Notes: generated by a model not told the origin, from the letters alone. Positions 8,673 through 17,516 are shown, numbered from the stretch's first letter. The stretch is DNA of 64,000 nucleotides from Hydrogenophaga sp. IBVHS1 (GCF_002127265.1 NZ_NFUU01000001.1:620001-684000); one strand, 5' to 3'. A program made the numbers and translations.

Positions 8673-9963
8673 TCTGGTGGCCCTGCTGGGCTTCGTCTCC
8701 ATGTTCGGGCTCATGGCGCTGCGCGTGCCCATTGGCATTGCCATGGGCATCGCGGGCGTGGGTGGTTTTGCCGTGCTCTCAGGCACCAGGCCGGCGCTGA
8801 ACCTGCTGGCCAACGTGCCGTTGTCGGTGCTCACCGACTACAACCTCAGCGTGATTCCCATGTTCATCCTGATGGGCGCCTTCGCCTCGCATTCCGGCAT
8901 GAGCACCGAGCTGTTCAAGGCCGGCCGCGCCTGGCTCGGGCATCGGCGCGGCGGCCTGGCGCTGGCCTCCATCGCGGCCTGTGGCGGCTTCTCGGCCATC
9001 AACGGTTCTTCCGTGGCCACGGCGGCCACCATGACGCAGGTGGCGCTGCCGGAGATGCGCCGCGCCGGCTACAACGCCGGCTTTTCGGCTGGGCTCATTG
9101 CCGCCGGCGGCACGCTGGGCATCATGATCCCGCCCTCGGTGATCCTGGTGCTCTACGGCATCATGACCGAGACCGACATCACCAAACTCTTTGCGGCCGG
9201 CATCATCCCCGGCCTGATGGCGGTGGCGTTCTACAGTGCGGTGGTGGCGGTGGTGGCGCGGTTGCGGCCCGATGCCATGCCGCGTGGCGAGCGCCACGGC
9301 TGGGGCGAGCGCTTCGCTTCGCTGCGCGCCTTGTGGGCGGTGGTGGTGCTGTTCGTGTTTGTGCTCGGCGGCATCTATGGCGGCATCTTCACGGTGCAGG
9401 AAGCCGCCGGCGTGGGCGCCATCGGCACGCTGCTGATCGGCATGCTGCGCGGGCGGTTGCGCTGGCCGCAGATCCGCGCGGCGCTCATCGGCGCGCTGCG
9501 TGTGTCTTCGGCCATCATGATGATCGTGGTGGGGGCTTACCTGTTCGGCTATTTCCTCACCATCACCCAGTTCACGCAGAACGCGGTGGAGTTCCTGGTG
9601 CACCTGCCGGTGGGGCCCTATGGCGTGCTCGCGCTCATCATGGTGGGTTACCTCATTCTGGGGGCGGTGATGGACGAGCTCGCCATGATCCTGCTCACGG
9701 TGCCCATCGTGTTCCCGGCCATGATGCAGCTCGGCTTCGATCCGGTGTGGTTCGGTGTGATCGTGGTGATGGCGGTGACCTTTGGCATGATCTGCCCGCC
9801 CGTGGGGATGAACGTGTTCGTCATCAACTCGATTGCGCGCGACGTGCCACTGGGTTCGATCTACAAGGGCACCATGCCTTTCATTGCGGTGGACGTGCTG
9901 CGCCTGCTGATCCTGTGCGCGTTCCCGGCGATTTCCCTGTGGTTGCCGGGGTTCGTCGAGTAA
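8662..9963 (+). CDS. TRAP transporter large permease (DctM family)
   Basis: 433-aa multi-spanning permease that uses the sodium gradient to import the ligand delivered by the binding protein. Typical DctM signatures are present: PMFILMGAF near residue 68, the Gly-rich GGTLGIMIPPSVILVLYG around residue 150, and the C-terminal GMICPPVGMNVFV. The ATG at 8662 sits inside the end of dctQ. A longer frame from 8557 would overlap dctQ heavily and starts with non-membrane Arg-rich residues, so I rejected it. It is the last gene of this operon before an esterase 13 nt downstream. Confidence 0.92.
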   Translation: MDRDLVALLGFVSMFGLMALRVPIGIAMGIAGVGGFAVLSGTRPALNLLANVPLSVLTDYNLSVIPMFILMGAFASHSGMSTELFKAGRAWLGHRRGGLALASIAACGGFSAINGSSVATAATMTQVALPEMRRAGYNAGFSAGLIAAGGTLGIMIPPSVILVLYGIMTETDITKLFAAGIIPGLMAVAFYSAVVAVVARLRPDAMPRGERHGWGERFASLRALWAVVVLFVFVLGGIYGGIFTVQEAAGVGAIGTLLIGMLRGRLRWPQIRAALIGALRVSSAIMMIVVGAYLFGYFLTITQFTQNAVEFLVHLPVGPYGVLALIMVGYLILGAVMDELAMILLTVPIVFPAMMQLGFDPVWFGVIVVMAVTFGMICPPVGMNVFVINSIARDVPLGSIYKGTMPFIAVDVLRLLILCAFPAISLWLPGFVE

Positions 9964-9976
9964 AGGGCGCAGCGGT

Positions 9977-10693
9977 ATGCTGCGTCCCATGAACACCACT
10001 TCCCTTGAACTGCTCGAACTCGTGAGCGGCGGCGACCCGGCCGCCACACCGGTTGCCTCCATCATCGTGCTGCACGGCCTCGGCGCCGATGGCAACGACT
10101 TCGTGCCCATTGCGCAGGAGCTCGACTTGAGCTCGGTGGGTCCCGTGCGCTTCGTCTTCCCCAGCGCGCCGGTGCGGCCGGTCTCGCTCAACGGCGGCTA
10201 CCGCATGCGCGCTTGGTACGACATCTTTCCACCGCCGAGCCAGCCGGGCGCTGAGCGGCCTGAAGACGAGCCGGGTTTGCGCCAGGGCAGTGCGCTGGTG
10301 CAGGGATTGCTGGATCGCGAAGCGGCGCGCGGTGTGCCGGCCAGCCGCACCGTGCTCATGGGTTTTTCGCAAGGTTGTGCCATGACGCTCATGGCGGGCC
10401 TGCGCGCGCCACAGCGCCTGGCCGGGCTGGTGGGCCTCTCCGGTTATCTGCCGCTGGCCGGCACCACGGCGGCCGAACGCAGCGACGTCAACCGCGATGT
10501 GCCGATCTTTCTAGCGCACGGCAAGCACGACCCCGTGGTGGTGCTGGATCGCGGCGAGGCCACGCGCGATGTGCTGCAGTCCCTTGGTTACGACGTCGAC
10601 TGGCACAGCTACCCGATGGAGCATTCGGTGTGCGCCGAGGAGGTGGAAGACCTCAACGACTGGTTGCTGCGCGTGCTGGTTCAGCCGGCCTGA
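9977..10693 (+). CDS. Carboxylesterase/phospholipase-type alpha/beta hydrolase
   Basis: 238-aa serine hydrolase of the small carboxylesterase/acyl-protein-thioesterase group. Catalytic triad candidates are visible: Ser in GFSQG near residue 135, Asp in GKHDPVV near 180, and His in MEHSV near 215. HGLGADGNDF near residue 30 supplies the oxyanion region. No signal peptide is seen, so it is cytoplasmic. Two starts are possible, ATG 9977 (AAAGGG 10 nt upstream) and ATG 9989; the first is used here. It follows dctM by 13 nt and may be in the same transcript, perhaps de-esterifying the imported compound (inference). It overlaps the convergent regulator by 13 nt. Confidence 0.88.
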   Translation: MLRPMNTTSLELLELVSGGDPAATPVASIIVLHGLGADGNDFVPIAQELDLSSVGPVRFVFPSAPVRPVSLNGGYRMRAWYDIFPPPSQPGAERPEDEPGLRQGSALVQGLLDREAARGVPASRTVLMGFSQGCAMTLMAGLRAPQRLAGLVGLSGYLPLAGTTAAERSDVNRDVPIFLAHGKHDPVVVLDRGEATRDVLQSLGYDVDWHSYPMEHSVCAEEVEDLNDWLLRVLVQPA

Positions 10694-12084
10694 AACAACC
10701 GCAGGAAACGAGCGTCCCCCGCGTAGGCCATGTTCACGCGCATGCGTGCGCGTTCGGAATGGCGGTCCGGGTAGAACACCGAGCCGGGTGAAATGAAGAT
10801 GCCCTGCGCAGCAGCTCGCCGCACCAGACCGATCTCTGACTCGCGCTGCGGCAGTTCGACCCACGCGTAGTAGCCACCGGTGTAGGGCGAGAACAGCCGA
10901 AGCCCGGCACGCTCCATCGCCGGGATCGACTGGCGCTGTGCCGCATCGAGCCTCGCCTTGAGGCGCGTGAGGTGGCGGCGGTACTGGCCGCCATCGATCA
11001 GCTGGCTCACCACGCGCTCCACGAAGTCCGAGGTGGACACCAGCGTGACCATCTTGAGGTCGCACAAATCGTTGATGGTGGCGCTCGGTCCCGCGATGAA
11101 GCCCACGCGCAGGCCGGCCGACAGCGTCTTGGAAAAGCTGCTCACGTAGATCACGCGGTCGAGCTGGTCCAGTGCGGAGAGGCGCGGTGCGCTGGCGGGC
11201 ATGAGATCGGCAAACGGGTCGTCTTCCACGATCTGCAGGTCGTGCTGTGCAGCGAGCTGCAGCAGCCGGTGCGCCTTCGCCAGCGAGAGCGAGCCGCCCG
11301 TGGGGTTGTGGGCCAGCGACTGCGTGAAGAACACCTTGGGCCGGTGCGCGGTGGCCAGCGTGTGCAGGGCTTCGAGATCCGGCCCGTCGGCCAGGCGCGG
11401 TACGCCCACCATGTCCACCTTGGCCAGCTTCAGTTTGCCGAACAACGGGTAGTAGCCAGGTGAGTCCACCAGCACCACGTCGCCCGGCTGCAGCAACTGG
11501 CGCACGATGAGGTCGAGCGCGTGGTTGGCGCCCTGGGTCAGCAGCACCTGGCGCGCGTCGGCCTGAATGGCGCGCTCGTGAAGCAGCCGCGCAATGGTCT
11601 GGCGCAGCGGCAGGTAACCCCACGGCGTGCCGTAGCCGTGTTCGAGCTGGTTCCAGGTGCTGGAGCGCACGCCGCGCAGGTGGCGGCCCAGCTCGGACCC
11701 TTCCATCCACGAGGCAGGCGGGCGGCCATCGCCCACGCGCACCTCGTAATGCTGTTCCAGCTGCTCACGCAACAGCGAGACCACGTCGACCGCCTCGCTC
11801 AGGTGCGCTGCCGGCGCCTGCGTGCGCGGCCCGGAGGCCTTGCGCGCGAAGTAGCCCGAGCCGGGTCGCGATTCGGCATAGCCGCGTGCGATCAGGCGGT
11901 TGTAGGCCTCCACCACGGTGTTGCGTGAAAGCGCTTCTTTGTCTGCGCAGTCGCGAATGGAGCGCAACCGCGTGCCGGCGGGCAGCAGGCCGTGGTCGAT
12001 GGCCGATGCGATGCGCTTGACCAGCGCTTCCACCTTGGTGTCTGGTGAGGCGTTGTGGTCGGGAGAGTTCGGGGTCTCTTGCAC
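10681..12084 (-). CDS. MocR-type regulator (GntR HTH fused to aminotransferase domain)
   Basis: 467-aa PLP-dependent regulator. An N-terminal GntR winged helix (about residues 14-85, with SRNTVVEAYNRLIARGY) is fused to a fold-type I aminotransferase domain. The PLP-lysine motif is visible as SSFSKTLSAGLRVGF near residue 300. MocR proteins sense an amine or aldehyde ligand through PLP and usually control a divergent operon. Here that is the second TRAP/HMG-CoA reductase operon. The start is GTG 12084, with GGAG 8 nt upstream; an ATG slightly upstream is out of frame. It is unusual to find this regulator type beside a mevalonate-like pathway, which has no obvious amine. Confidence 0.9.
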   Translation of the reverse strand: MQETPNSPDHNASPDTKVEALVKRIASAIDHGLLPAGTRLRSIRDCADKEALSRNTVVEAYNRLIARGYAESRPGSGYFARKASGPRTQAPAAHLSEAVDVVSLLREQLEQHYEVRVGDGRPPASWMEGSELGRHLRGVRSSTWNQLEHGYGTPWGYLPLRQTIARLLHERAIQADARQVLLTQGANHALDLIVRQLLQPGDVVLVDSPGYYPLFGKLKLAKVDMVGVPRLADGPDLEALHTLATAHRPKVFFTQSLAHNPTGGSLSLAKAHRLLQLAAQHDLQIVEDDPFADLMPASAPRLSALDQLDRVIYVSSFSKTLSAGLRVGFIAGPSATINDLCDLKMVTLVSTSDFVERVVSQLIDGGQYRRHLTRLKARLDAAQRQSIPAMERAGLRLFSPYTGGYYAWVELPQRESEIGLVRRAAAQGIFISPGSVFYPDRHSERARMRVNMAYAGDARFLRLFQAG

Positions 12085-12107
12085 GGCGCTGTCTCCATGA
12101 ATTGATG

Positions 12108-12141
12108 GGTACGGTTTCTCCGTCCGTCACCAAACTGTACC
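12108..12141. promoter_or_regulatory. Candidate MocR operator between regulator and TRAP operon
   Basis: GGTACGGTTT at 12108-12117 and AAACTGTACC at 12132-12141 form an inverted repeat (9 of 10 complementary) with a 14-bp spacer. The heptamer TTGATGG is also repeated directly at 12102-12108 and 12143-12149. Both lie in the 171-bp divergent region. MocR proteins typically bind paired repeats in such regions, so this is a reasonable operator candidate. Confidence 0.5.
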
Positions 12142-12255
12142 TGTTGATGGTGGGACCCGTCGATACACTTTGCCGGTCGTCGCCCCAACCGGCGACACCA
12201 CCGCCCGCCAGCCCGTGCGGGATGACCACAACCAGAATCGAATGGAGACAAACAG

Positions 12256-13302
12256 ATGACCGAGAAAACCGTTGCGCGGCGCGCGATGCTCAAGTCCGCC
12301 CTGGCCGGGGCCGCTGTGGCGGGCCTTGCCGCGCCCAGGCTGGCGAGCGCCCAGTCCACCGTCACCTGGCGCATGCAGGCCTTGTGGGACGGCGGCACCA
12401 CGCCGCAGAAATTTGAAGAGCAGTTCGTCGCGCGGGTGGCCGAGCTCACCGGCGGCCGCTTCAAGATCAACCTGTTCGCCGCCGGCCAGATCGTGCCGGC
12501 CGCGCAGGCCTTCGATGCCGTGCGCGGTGGCGCCTTTGAAATGATGAAGACCTTCGATGGCTACGAGGCCGGCAAGATTCCTTCGTTCGCCTTCACCAGC
12601 ACGGTGCCCTTCGGCTTTGCCGAGCCCGATGAATACGAAGCCTGGTTCTACGAAAAGGGTGGTCTGGAGATGGCGCGCCAGGCCTATGCGCCGGCCGGCC
12701 TGCACTACATCGCCCCCACGGTGTACGGCCAGGAGCCGCTGCACTCCAAGGTGCCGGTGCGCAAGATTTCCGACCTGGCCGGCAAGAAGGGCCGCTTCGT
12801 GGGCCTCGCCTCTTCGGTCATGGGCGCGTTCGGCGTGGCGGTGACGCCGCTGCCCACCGGCGAGGTGTACTCCGCGCTCGACAAGGGCGTGATCGACATG
12901 GCGGACCGCGGTGACCTCACGGCCAACTTCGAAGCCGGCCTGGCAGAGGTGGCCAAGTTCGTCATCGTGCCCGGCTTCCACCAGCCCACCACCGCCACCG
13001 CCTATGTGGCCAACCGCGGGGCGCACGACAAGCTGCCGGCCGAGTTCAAGGCCGCGCTGGCGGTGGCCGCGCGCGAGGTGTCGGGTGCGCTGCGCCAGCG
13101 CATCGTGGTGAACGACGCCTCGGTGCTCGCGAAGTACCAGGCCAAGGGCTGCGAGATCATCCGCTTCAGCGCGGCCGACGTGGCCGCCGCGCGCCCCAAG
13201 GCCATCGAAGCCTGGCGCGCCGCCACCAAGGGCGATGCCCTGGCCGGCAAGATTCTGGACAGCCAGATCGCCTTCATGAAGGAACTGGGCCTGCTGGCCT
13301 GA
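12256..13302 (+). CDS. TRAP transporter substrate-binding protein (DctP family), Tat-type leader
   Basis: 348-aa TRAP binding protein. Its leader has a twin-arginine motif (ARRAMLK at residues 7-13) before a hydrophobic stretch ending ASA near residue 32. It is therefore probably exported folded through Tat, unlike the first TRAP binding protein in this window. The family strand DLAGKKGRFVGLAS appears near residue 175. The ATG at 12256 is preceded by GGAG. It is followed by a strong intercistronic hairpin, then small and large permeases and a degradative HMG-CoA reductase, so mevalonate or a related branched hydroxy acid is a plausible ligand (inference). Confidence 0.9.
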   Translation: MTEKTVARRAMLKSALAGAAVAGLAAPRLASAQSTVTWRMQALWDGGTTPQKFEEQFVARVAELTGGRFKINLFAAGQIVPAAQAFDAVRGGAFEMMKTFDGYEAGKIPSFAFTSTVPFGFAEPDEYEAWFYEKGGLEMARQAYAPAGLHYIAPTVYGQEPLHSKVPVRKISDLAGKKGRFVGLASSVMGAFGVAVTPLPTGEVYSALDKGVIDMADRGDLTANFEAGLAEVAKFVIVPGFHQPTTATAYVANRGAHDKLPAEFKAALAVAAREVSGALRQRIVVNDASVLAKYQAKGCEIIRFSAADVAAARPKAIEAWRAATKGDALAGKILDSQIAFMKELGLLA

Positions 13303-13308
13303 TCGCAC

Positions 13309-13340
13309 GCGTCCCGCGCTGCCTGGGCGGTGCGGGGCGC
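13309..13340 (+). terminator. Intercistronic GC-rich hairpin between dctP-like and dctQ-like genes
   Basis: GCGTCCCGCGCTGCC (13309-13323) pairs with GGCGGTGCGGGGCGC (13326-13340) in RNA as a roughly 14-bp stem with three G-U pairs and a 4-nt loop, followed by CTTTCG. It lies 7 nt after the binding-protein stop. The U tract is short, so it is more likely a partial terminator or 3' mRNA stabiliser than a full stop. That would allow much more binding protein than permease. Confidence 0.6.
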
Positions 13341-13367
13341 TTTCGCTGGCCCTTCAAGGAAACCGGT

Positions 13368-13898
13368 ATGCCCGCCTGGCTGTTGGCGGCCACTTCGGCC
13401 GTCACGCGCGTGAACCGCGCCATTTTTTACCTCACCGTGTGGCTCATGGCCATCGTGGTGCCCGTGATGCTTTACGAGGTGGTGCGCCGCTACCTCTTCA
13501 ACGACCCCACCGTGTGGGCCATGGAGCTCGCGGTGCTGCTGTTCGGCCCGTACTTTCTGCTCGGTGGCCCGCACCTGCTGCACCTGCGTGGCCATGTCAC
13601 GCTCGACCTGGTTCGCCAGCGGCTGAACCCGGTGTGGCAGCGCCGCATGGACCTGGTGAATTTCCCCGTGATCATCCTGTTCTGCGCCATCCTCATCTAC
13701 TTCAGCTGGCCATCGGCCTGGAGCGCGTGGGAGTACCGCGAGACCAGCTTCTCGGCCTGGAACCCACCCATCTGGCCGGCCAAGGCGGTGGTGCCGCTCG
13801 CGCTGGTGCTCATGCTGCTGCAGGCGGTGGTGGAGTTGTGCCGTGTGTTCTACCGCACCGGTGGGGACGCGTCGGCGGTTGAGGGGGCGATGACGTGA
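13368..13898 (+). CDS. TRAP transporter small permease (DctQ family)
   Basis: 176-aa four-helix membrane protein with hydrophobic stretches at about residues 18-40, 52-72, 98-118 and 138-158. The DctQ family feature YEVVRRYLFNDPTVWAMELA spans the first loop. The start ATG 13368 is preceded by AAGGAAA. The last codons overlap the large permease by 4 nt (GTGA). Its separation from the binding protein by a hairpin-containing 65-nt gap sets it apart from the fully overlapping first TRAP operon. Confidence 0.88.
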   Translation: MPAWLLAATSAVTRVNRAIFYLTVWLMAIVVPVMLYEVVRRYLFNDPTVWAMELAVLLFGPYFLLGGPHLLHLRGHVTLDLVRQRLNPVWQRRMDLVNFPVIILFCAILIYFSWPSAWSAWEYRETSFSAWNPPIWPAKAVVPLALVLMLLQAVVELCRVFYRTGGDASAVEGAMT

Positions 13899-15211
13899 GC
13901 CCGAACACCATCCTGCTGCTGATGTTCGGCAGCCTCACGCTCTTCATGCTCAGCGGTCTGCCGATCGCCTTCGTGCTCGGTGGCCTCTCGCTGCTGTTCA
14001 TCGTCACGCTGTGGGAGCCCAGTGCCGTCATCGTGCTGGTGCTGCAGATCTACGACACCATGAAGTCGGAGGCGCTGCTGGCGATTCCGCTCTTCATCCT
14101 CATGGCCTGCATCCTGCAGCGCTCGGGCGTGATCGAAGACCTCTACAAAGCCATGGAGCTGTGGTTCGGCCGCCTGCGCGGCGGCCTGGCCATCGGCACC
14201 GTGATCATCTGCGTGGTGATGGCGGCCATGACCGGCGTGGTCGGTGCGGCGGTCACCGCCATGGGCATCCTCGCGCTGCCCGAGATGCTGCGGCGTGGCT
14301 ACAAGCCCGAGCTCGCGCTGGGCACCATCTGCGCGTCGGGCACGCTGGGCATCCTCATTCCACCGTCGGTTCTCACCATCGTGTACGCGGTCACGGCGCA
14401 GGTCTCCATTGGCCAGATGCTGATCGCCGGCCTCATCCCGGGGCTGATCCTGGCCACGCTGTACATCGCCTACATCGTGGTGGTGGGCTGGCTCAAGCCC
14501 GAGTGGGTGCCGCTGGACCCGAGCACGCGCCAGGCGCCGCTGCGCGACAAGATCCTGGCGCTGAAGGCGCTGGTGTTTCCGAGCATGCTCATCGTGCTCA
14601 TCCTCGGTTCCATCTTCTTCGGTATTGCCACACCCACGGAGTCTGCGGCGGTGGGCGTGGCCGGGGCCATCGTGCCCGCGTTGTTCAAGCGCAAGCTGAA
14701 CCTGCCCATGCTGAGCCAGGCCGGTGTGGACACGCTCAAGGCCACGTCGATGATTCTCTGGATCACGCTGGGCGCCAAGGCCTATGTGGCGATCTTCACC
14801 GGCCTGGGTGGTGCAGACACCTTGCTCGAATTCATCAAAGGCATGGAGGTCAACCGCTGGTGGATTCTCGCGGCCATGATGCTGCTGCTGATTTTCCTGG
14901 GCACCGTGCTCGACGAGCTCGGCATCATCCTGCTCACGGTGCCGGTGTTCCTGCCCATCGTGCGCCTGCTCGGCTTCGACGAGATCTGGTTCGGCGTGCT
15001 CTACGCCATCACGATCCAGATGGGCTACATCAGCCCGCCCTTTGGCTACACGCTTTTCTACATCAAGGGCACCCTGCCCAAGCACATCGGCATGGGCGCG
15101 GTCTACAAGGGAATCATTCCCTTCTTCTTTCTGCAGTTCATCGGCCTGCTGATCTGCGCTGCGTTTCCCGACCTCATCACCTGGCTGCCGAAGCTGATGG
15201 CTTCGCGCTGA
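13895..15211 (+). CDS. TRAP transporter large permease (DctM family)
   Basis: 438-aa large TRAP permease with about 12 hydrophobic segments. DctM signatures include GTLGILIPPSVLTIVYAV near residue 150 and a C-terminal GYISPPFGYTLFYIKG. The GTG start at 13895 overlaps the dctQ stop (GTGA). It is followed by HMG-CoA reductase 29 nt downstream, the physical link on which the proposed substrate rests. Confidence 0.92.
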   Translation: MSPNTILLLMFGSLTLFMLSGLPIAFVLGGLSLLFIVTLWEPSAVIVLVLQIYDTMKSEALLAIPLFILMACILQRSGVIEDLYKAMELWFGRLRGGLAIGTVIICVVMAAMTGVVGAAVTAMGILALPEMLRRGYKPELALGTICASGTLGILIPPSVLTIVYAVTAQVSIGQMLIAGLIPGLILATLYIAYIVVVGWLKPEWVPLDPSTRQAPLRDKILALKALVFPSMLIVLILGSIFFGIATPTESAAVGVAGAIVPALFKRKLNLPMLSQAGVDTLKATSMILWITLGAKAYVAIFTGLGGADTLLEFIKGMEVNRWWILAAMMLLLIFLGTVLDELGIILLTVPVFLPIVRLLGFDEIWFGVLYAITIQMGYISPPFGYTLFYIKGTLPKHIGMGAVYKGIIPFFFLQFIGLLICAAFPDLITWLPKLMASR

Positions 15212-15240
15212 ATCCGCACATCCTCAACAAGGTTGACCGC

Positions 15241-16518
15241 ATGAACACCCCCACACCTTCCAGCCGCATCGGCGGTTTTCACAAGCTCGGCGTGGCGCAG
15301 CGCATCGAGCGCGTGGCGCATTTCGCCAATCTCGACGCCGCAGACCAGGCGCTGCTGGCGCAGACCGGCAACCTGCCAGCCGAGACCGCCGATCACATGA
15401 TCGAGAACTTCGTCGGCACCATGAACATCCCCATGGGGGTGGCAACCAACCTGCGCATCGACGGCCGCGACCGTCTGGTGCCCATGGCCACGGAAGAATC
15501 GTCGGTGGTGGCGGCGGTGTGCAACGCGGCGCGCCAGAGCTACGACGCGGGAGGCTTCATCACATCGATGTCGGGCACGCAGATGATTGCGCAGATACAG
15601 CTGACGGGTGTGAGTGATCCGCAGCATGCGCGCATCCGCATTCTGGAGCGGCTGGAGGACATTCGAGCCATGTGCGACGCCTGCGATCCCGTGCTGGTCA
15701 AGCTCGGCGGCGGTTTTCGCGATCTGGAGGTGCGCGTGCTCGACACACGCGGTGGAGCGATGGTGATCACGCACCTGATCGTGGATACGCGCGATGCGAT
15801 GGGCGCCAACGCGGTGAACACCATGGCCGAGAAGCTCGCACCGCACATTGCGCAGTGGACTTCGGGCACCACCAACCTGCGCATCCTCTCGAACCTGGCG
15901 GACCGCCGGCTGGCGCGTGCGCGCTGCGTGTGGCCACTGGAGGCCATCGGTGGCGCCGATGTGCGCGACGCCATGCTCTCGGCCTACCACTTCGCCGATG
16001 CCGATCCCTACCGCGCCGCCACGCACAACAAGGGCATCATGAACGGCGTGAGCGCCGTGGTGCTCGCGACGGGCAACGACACACGCGCCGTGGAAGCCGG
16101 TGCCCATGCCTACGCCGCGCGCAGCGGGCGCTACGCCAGCCTGACCGCCTGGGAAGCCACCGCGCGCGGTGACCTGGCGGGCACCATCGAACTGCCCATG
16201 GCCGTGGGTCTGGTGGGGGGCGCCACCAAGGTGCACCCCATGGCGCGCCTGGCGCTGAAGCTGTTGAACGTGTCCAGCGCCGAGGAGCTGGCCCGCATCG
16301 TCGCGGCGGTGGGTCTGGCGCAGAACTTCTCGGCCTTGAAGGCGCTGGCCACCACCGGTATCCAGAAAGGCCACATGGCCCTGCACGCGCAGAACATCGC
16401 CATGATGGCCGGCGCCGTGGGCGAGGAAATCGATCGCCTGGCCCAGGTGCTGGTGGCCAAAGGCATGGTGCGCATGGACGTGGCCGAGGTCGAGCTCGGC
16501 TTGTTGCGAAACCCCTGA
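15241..16518 (+). CDS. mvaA: Class II (degradative) hydroxymethylglutaryl-CoA reductase
   Basis: 425-aa HMG-CoA reductase of the class II type, near the roughly 430 aa of the Pseudomonas mevalonii enzyme. In mevalonate degraders it runs in the oxidative direction, mevalonate + CoA + 2 NAD to HMG-CoA. Motifs: ENFVGTMNIPMG near residue 56, the catalytic-Glu segment MATEESSVV at 82-90, DAMGANAVNT (nucleotide/substrate region), HNKGIMNG (catalytic Lys), GNDTRAVEAG (catalytic Asp) and the C-terminal flap His in KGHMALHAQN near 377-382. The start ATG is at 15241. It is last in the TRAP operon. No HMG-CoA lyase or mevalonate kinase is visible in the window, so the next step must be encoded elsewhere. 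Confidence 0.92.
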   Translation: MNTPTPSSRIGGFHKLGVAQRIERVAHFANLDAADQALLAQTGNLPAETADHMIENFVGTMNIPMGVATNLRIDGRDRLVPMATEESSVVAAVCNAARQSYDAGGFITSMSGTQMIAQIQLTGVSDPQHARIRILERLEDIRAMCDACDPVLVKLGGGFRDLEVRVLDTRGGAMVITHLIVDTRDAMGANAVNTMAEKLAPHIAQWTSGTTNLRILSNLADRRLARARCVWPLEAIGGADVRDAMLSAYHFADADPYRAATHNKGIMNGVSAVVLATGNDTRAVEAGAHAYAARSGRYASLTAWEATARGDLAGTIELPMAVGLVGGATKVHPMARLALKLLNVSSAEELARIVAAVGLAQNFSALKALATTGIQKGHMALHAQNIAMMAGAVGEEIDRLAQVLVAKGMVRMDVAEVELGLLRNP

Positions 16519-16525
16519 GGTAGGT

Positions 16526-17491
16526 TCAGCGCACGCCGGGCATCGAACCGGAAGGGCGCGCGGGCCAGAGCGTGCGCAGCAGGCGCATGAGGTCGCGGCC
16601 ATACAGGATGAGCGCCAGCGCCAGCAGGATCAGCGGCATGGCCACGAACACCCAGCCGGTCAGGCGCTCGCCGCCGAGCAAGACCCCCACACACAGCGCC
16701 ACCACCGGATTGACGAAGGAGTAGCTGCCGGCGAGCGCGGCGGAGGTGTTCTTGAGCAACCACAGGTAGGCGTTGAGCGTCACCATGGTGCCCATGACCA
16801 CCAGGTAGAGCCAGGCCAGCGCCGAGGCGAGCGAGACCTGCGCCCAGGCCACATCGCGCGAACCCGGTTCCCACAGCCATGCCACCACGAGCCCGAGCAG
16901 GCCGCCCAGCAGCCACTGCGCGGCCGAGGCCATGGCAGGTGGGGGCAGGTCGAGCCGGCGCGAGGCGTAAGAGCCCAGGCTCCATGCCAGGGGCGCGCCA
17001 AAGGCGCACAGCGTGCCGATCAGCGTGGTGGAGAAATCGCCTTCAAGTGCCAGCAACGCTGCGCCGGTGGCGCCCAGCACCAGGCCGATCCAGCTCGTCA
17101 CCGGCACGCGCTCGCCGCCCCAGCGCGTCCACAGCGCCAGCCACATCGGCATGGTCGTAACCACCGTGGCCATGAGGCCCGAGCCAATGCCCAGCTTCTG
17201 CGCCACCACCATCAGGCTCATCGCAGCGAAAGCCATGAGCGTGCCGATGAGCGCGCTGGCACGCCATTGGGCCCCCGTGGGCCAGGCCAGCCCTTGCCAG
17301 CGCGCAATGGCCAGCATGAGCAAGCCCGCCAGCAGGAAGCGAACGCCATTCATGAGCAACGGGGGCAGCGTCTGCATCGCCACGTCGAGCGCGAAATAGG
17401 TGGTGCCCCACACCAGGTACACGATGAGCAAGGCGCCGCCCAGCTTGAGGGTTTGGCGATCCACGGCTTTGGGGTTGAAAATGGACGGCAT
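16526..17491 (-). CDS. EamA/DMT-superfamily transporter (YedA-like)
   Basis: 321-aa membrane protein of two EamA repeats and about ten hydrophobic helices. It begins with LIVYLVWGTTYFAL in helix 1 and has SYSFVNPVVALCVGVLLGGE in the second repeat. Such proteins usually export amino acids or metabolites. The ATG at 17489-17491 starts about 14 residues before helix 1; a longer frame to 17563 would overlap the divergent regulator's start region. It is divergent from an Lrp-type regulator, the classic arrangement for an amino-acid-induced exporter. It ends 7 nt from the convergent HMG-CoA reductase. Confidence 0.88.
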   Translation of the reverse strand: MPSIFNPKAVDRQTLKLGGALLIVYLVWGTTYFALDVAMQTLPPLLMNGVRFLLAGLLMLAIARWQGLAWPTGAQWRASALIGTLMAFAAMSLMVVAQKLGIGSGLMATVVTTMPMWLALWTRWGGERVPVTSWIGLVLGATGAALLALEGDFSTTLIGTLCAFGAPLAWSLGSYASRRLDLPPPAMASAAQWLLGGLLGLVVAWLWEPGSRDVAWAQVSLASALAWLYLVVMGTMVTLNAYLWLLKNTSAALAGSYSFVNPVVALCVGVLLGGERLTGWVFVAMPLILLALALILYGRDLMRLLRTLWPARPSGSMPGVR

Positions 17492-17516
17492 ATCCGGCTT
17501 TGCGTAGGATAATTTC

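Noticed and set aside
14011-15240. 5' extension of the HMG-CoA reductase frame through dctM
   Set aside because: The extension is out of frame with the clear permease and has no domain. The ATG at 15241 begins exactly at the family N-terminus.
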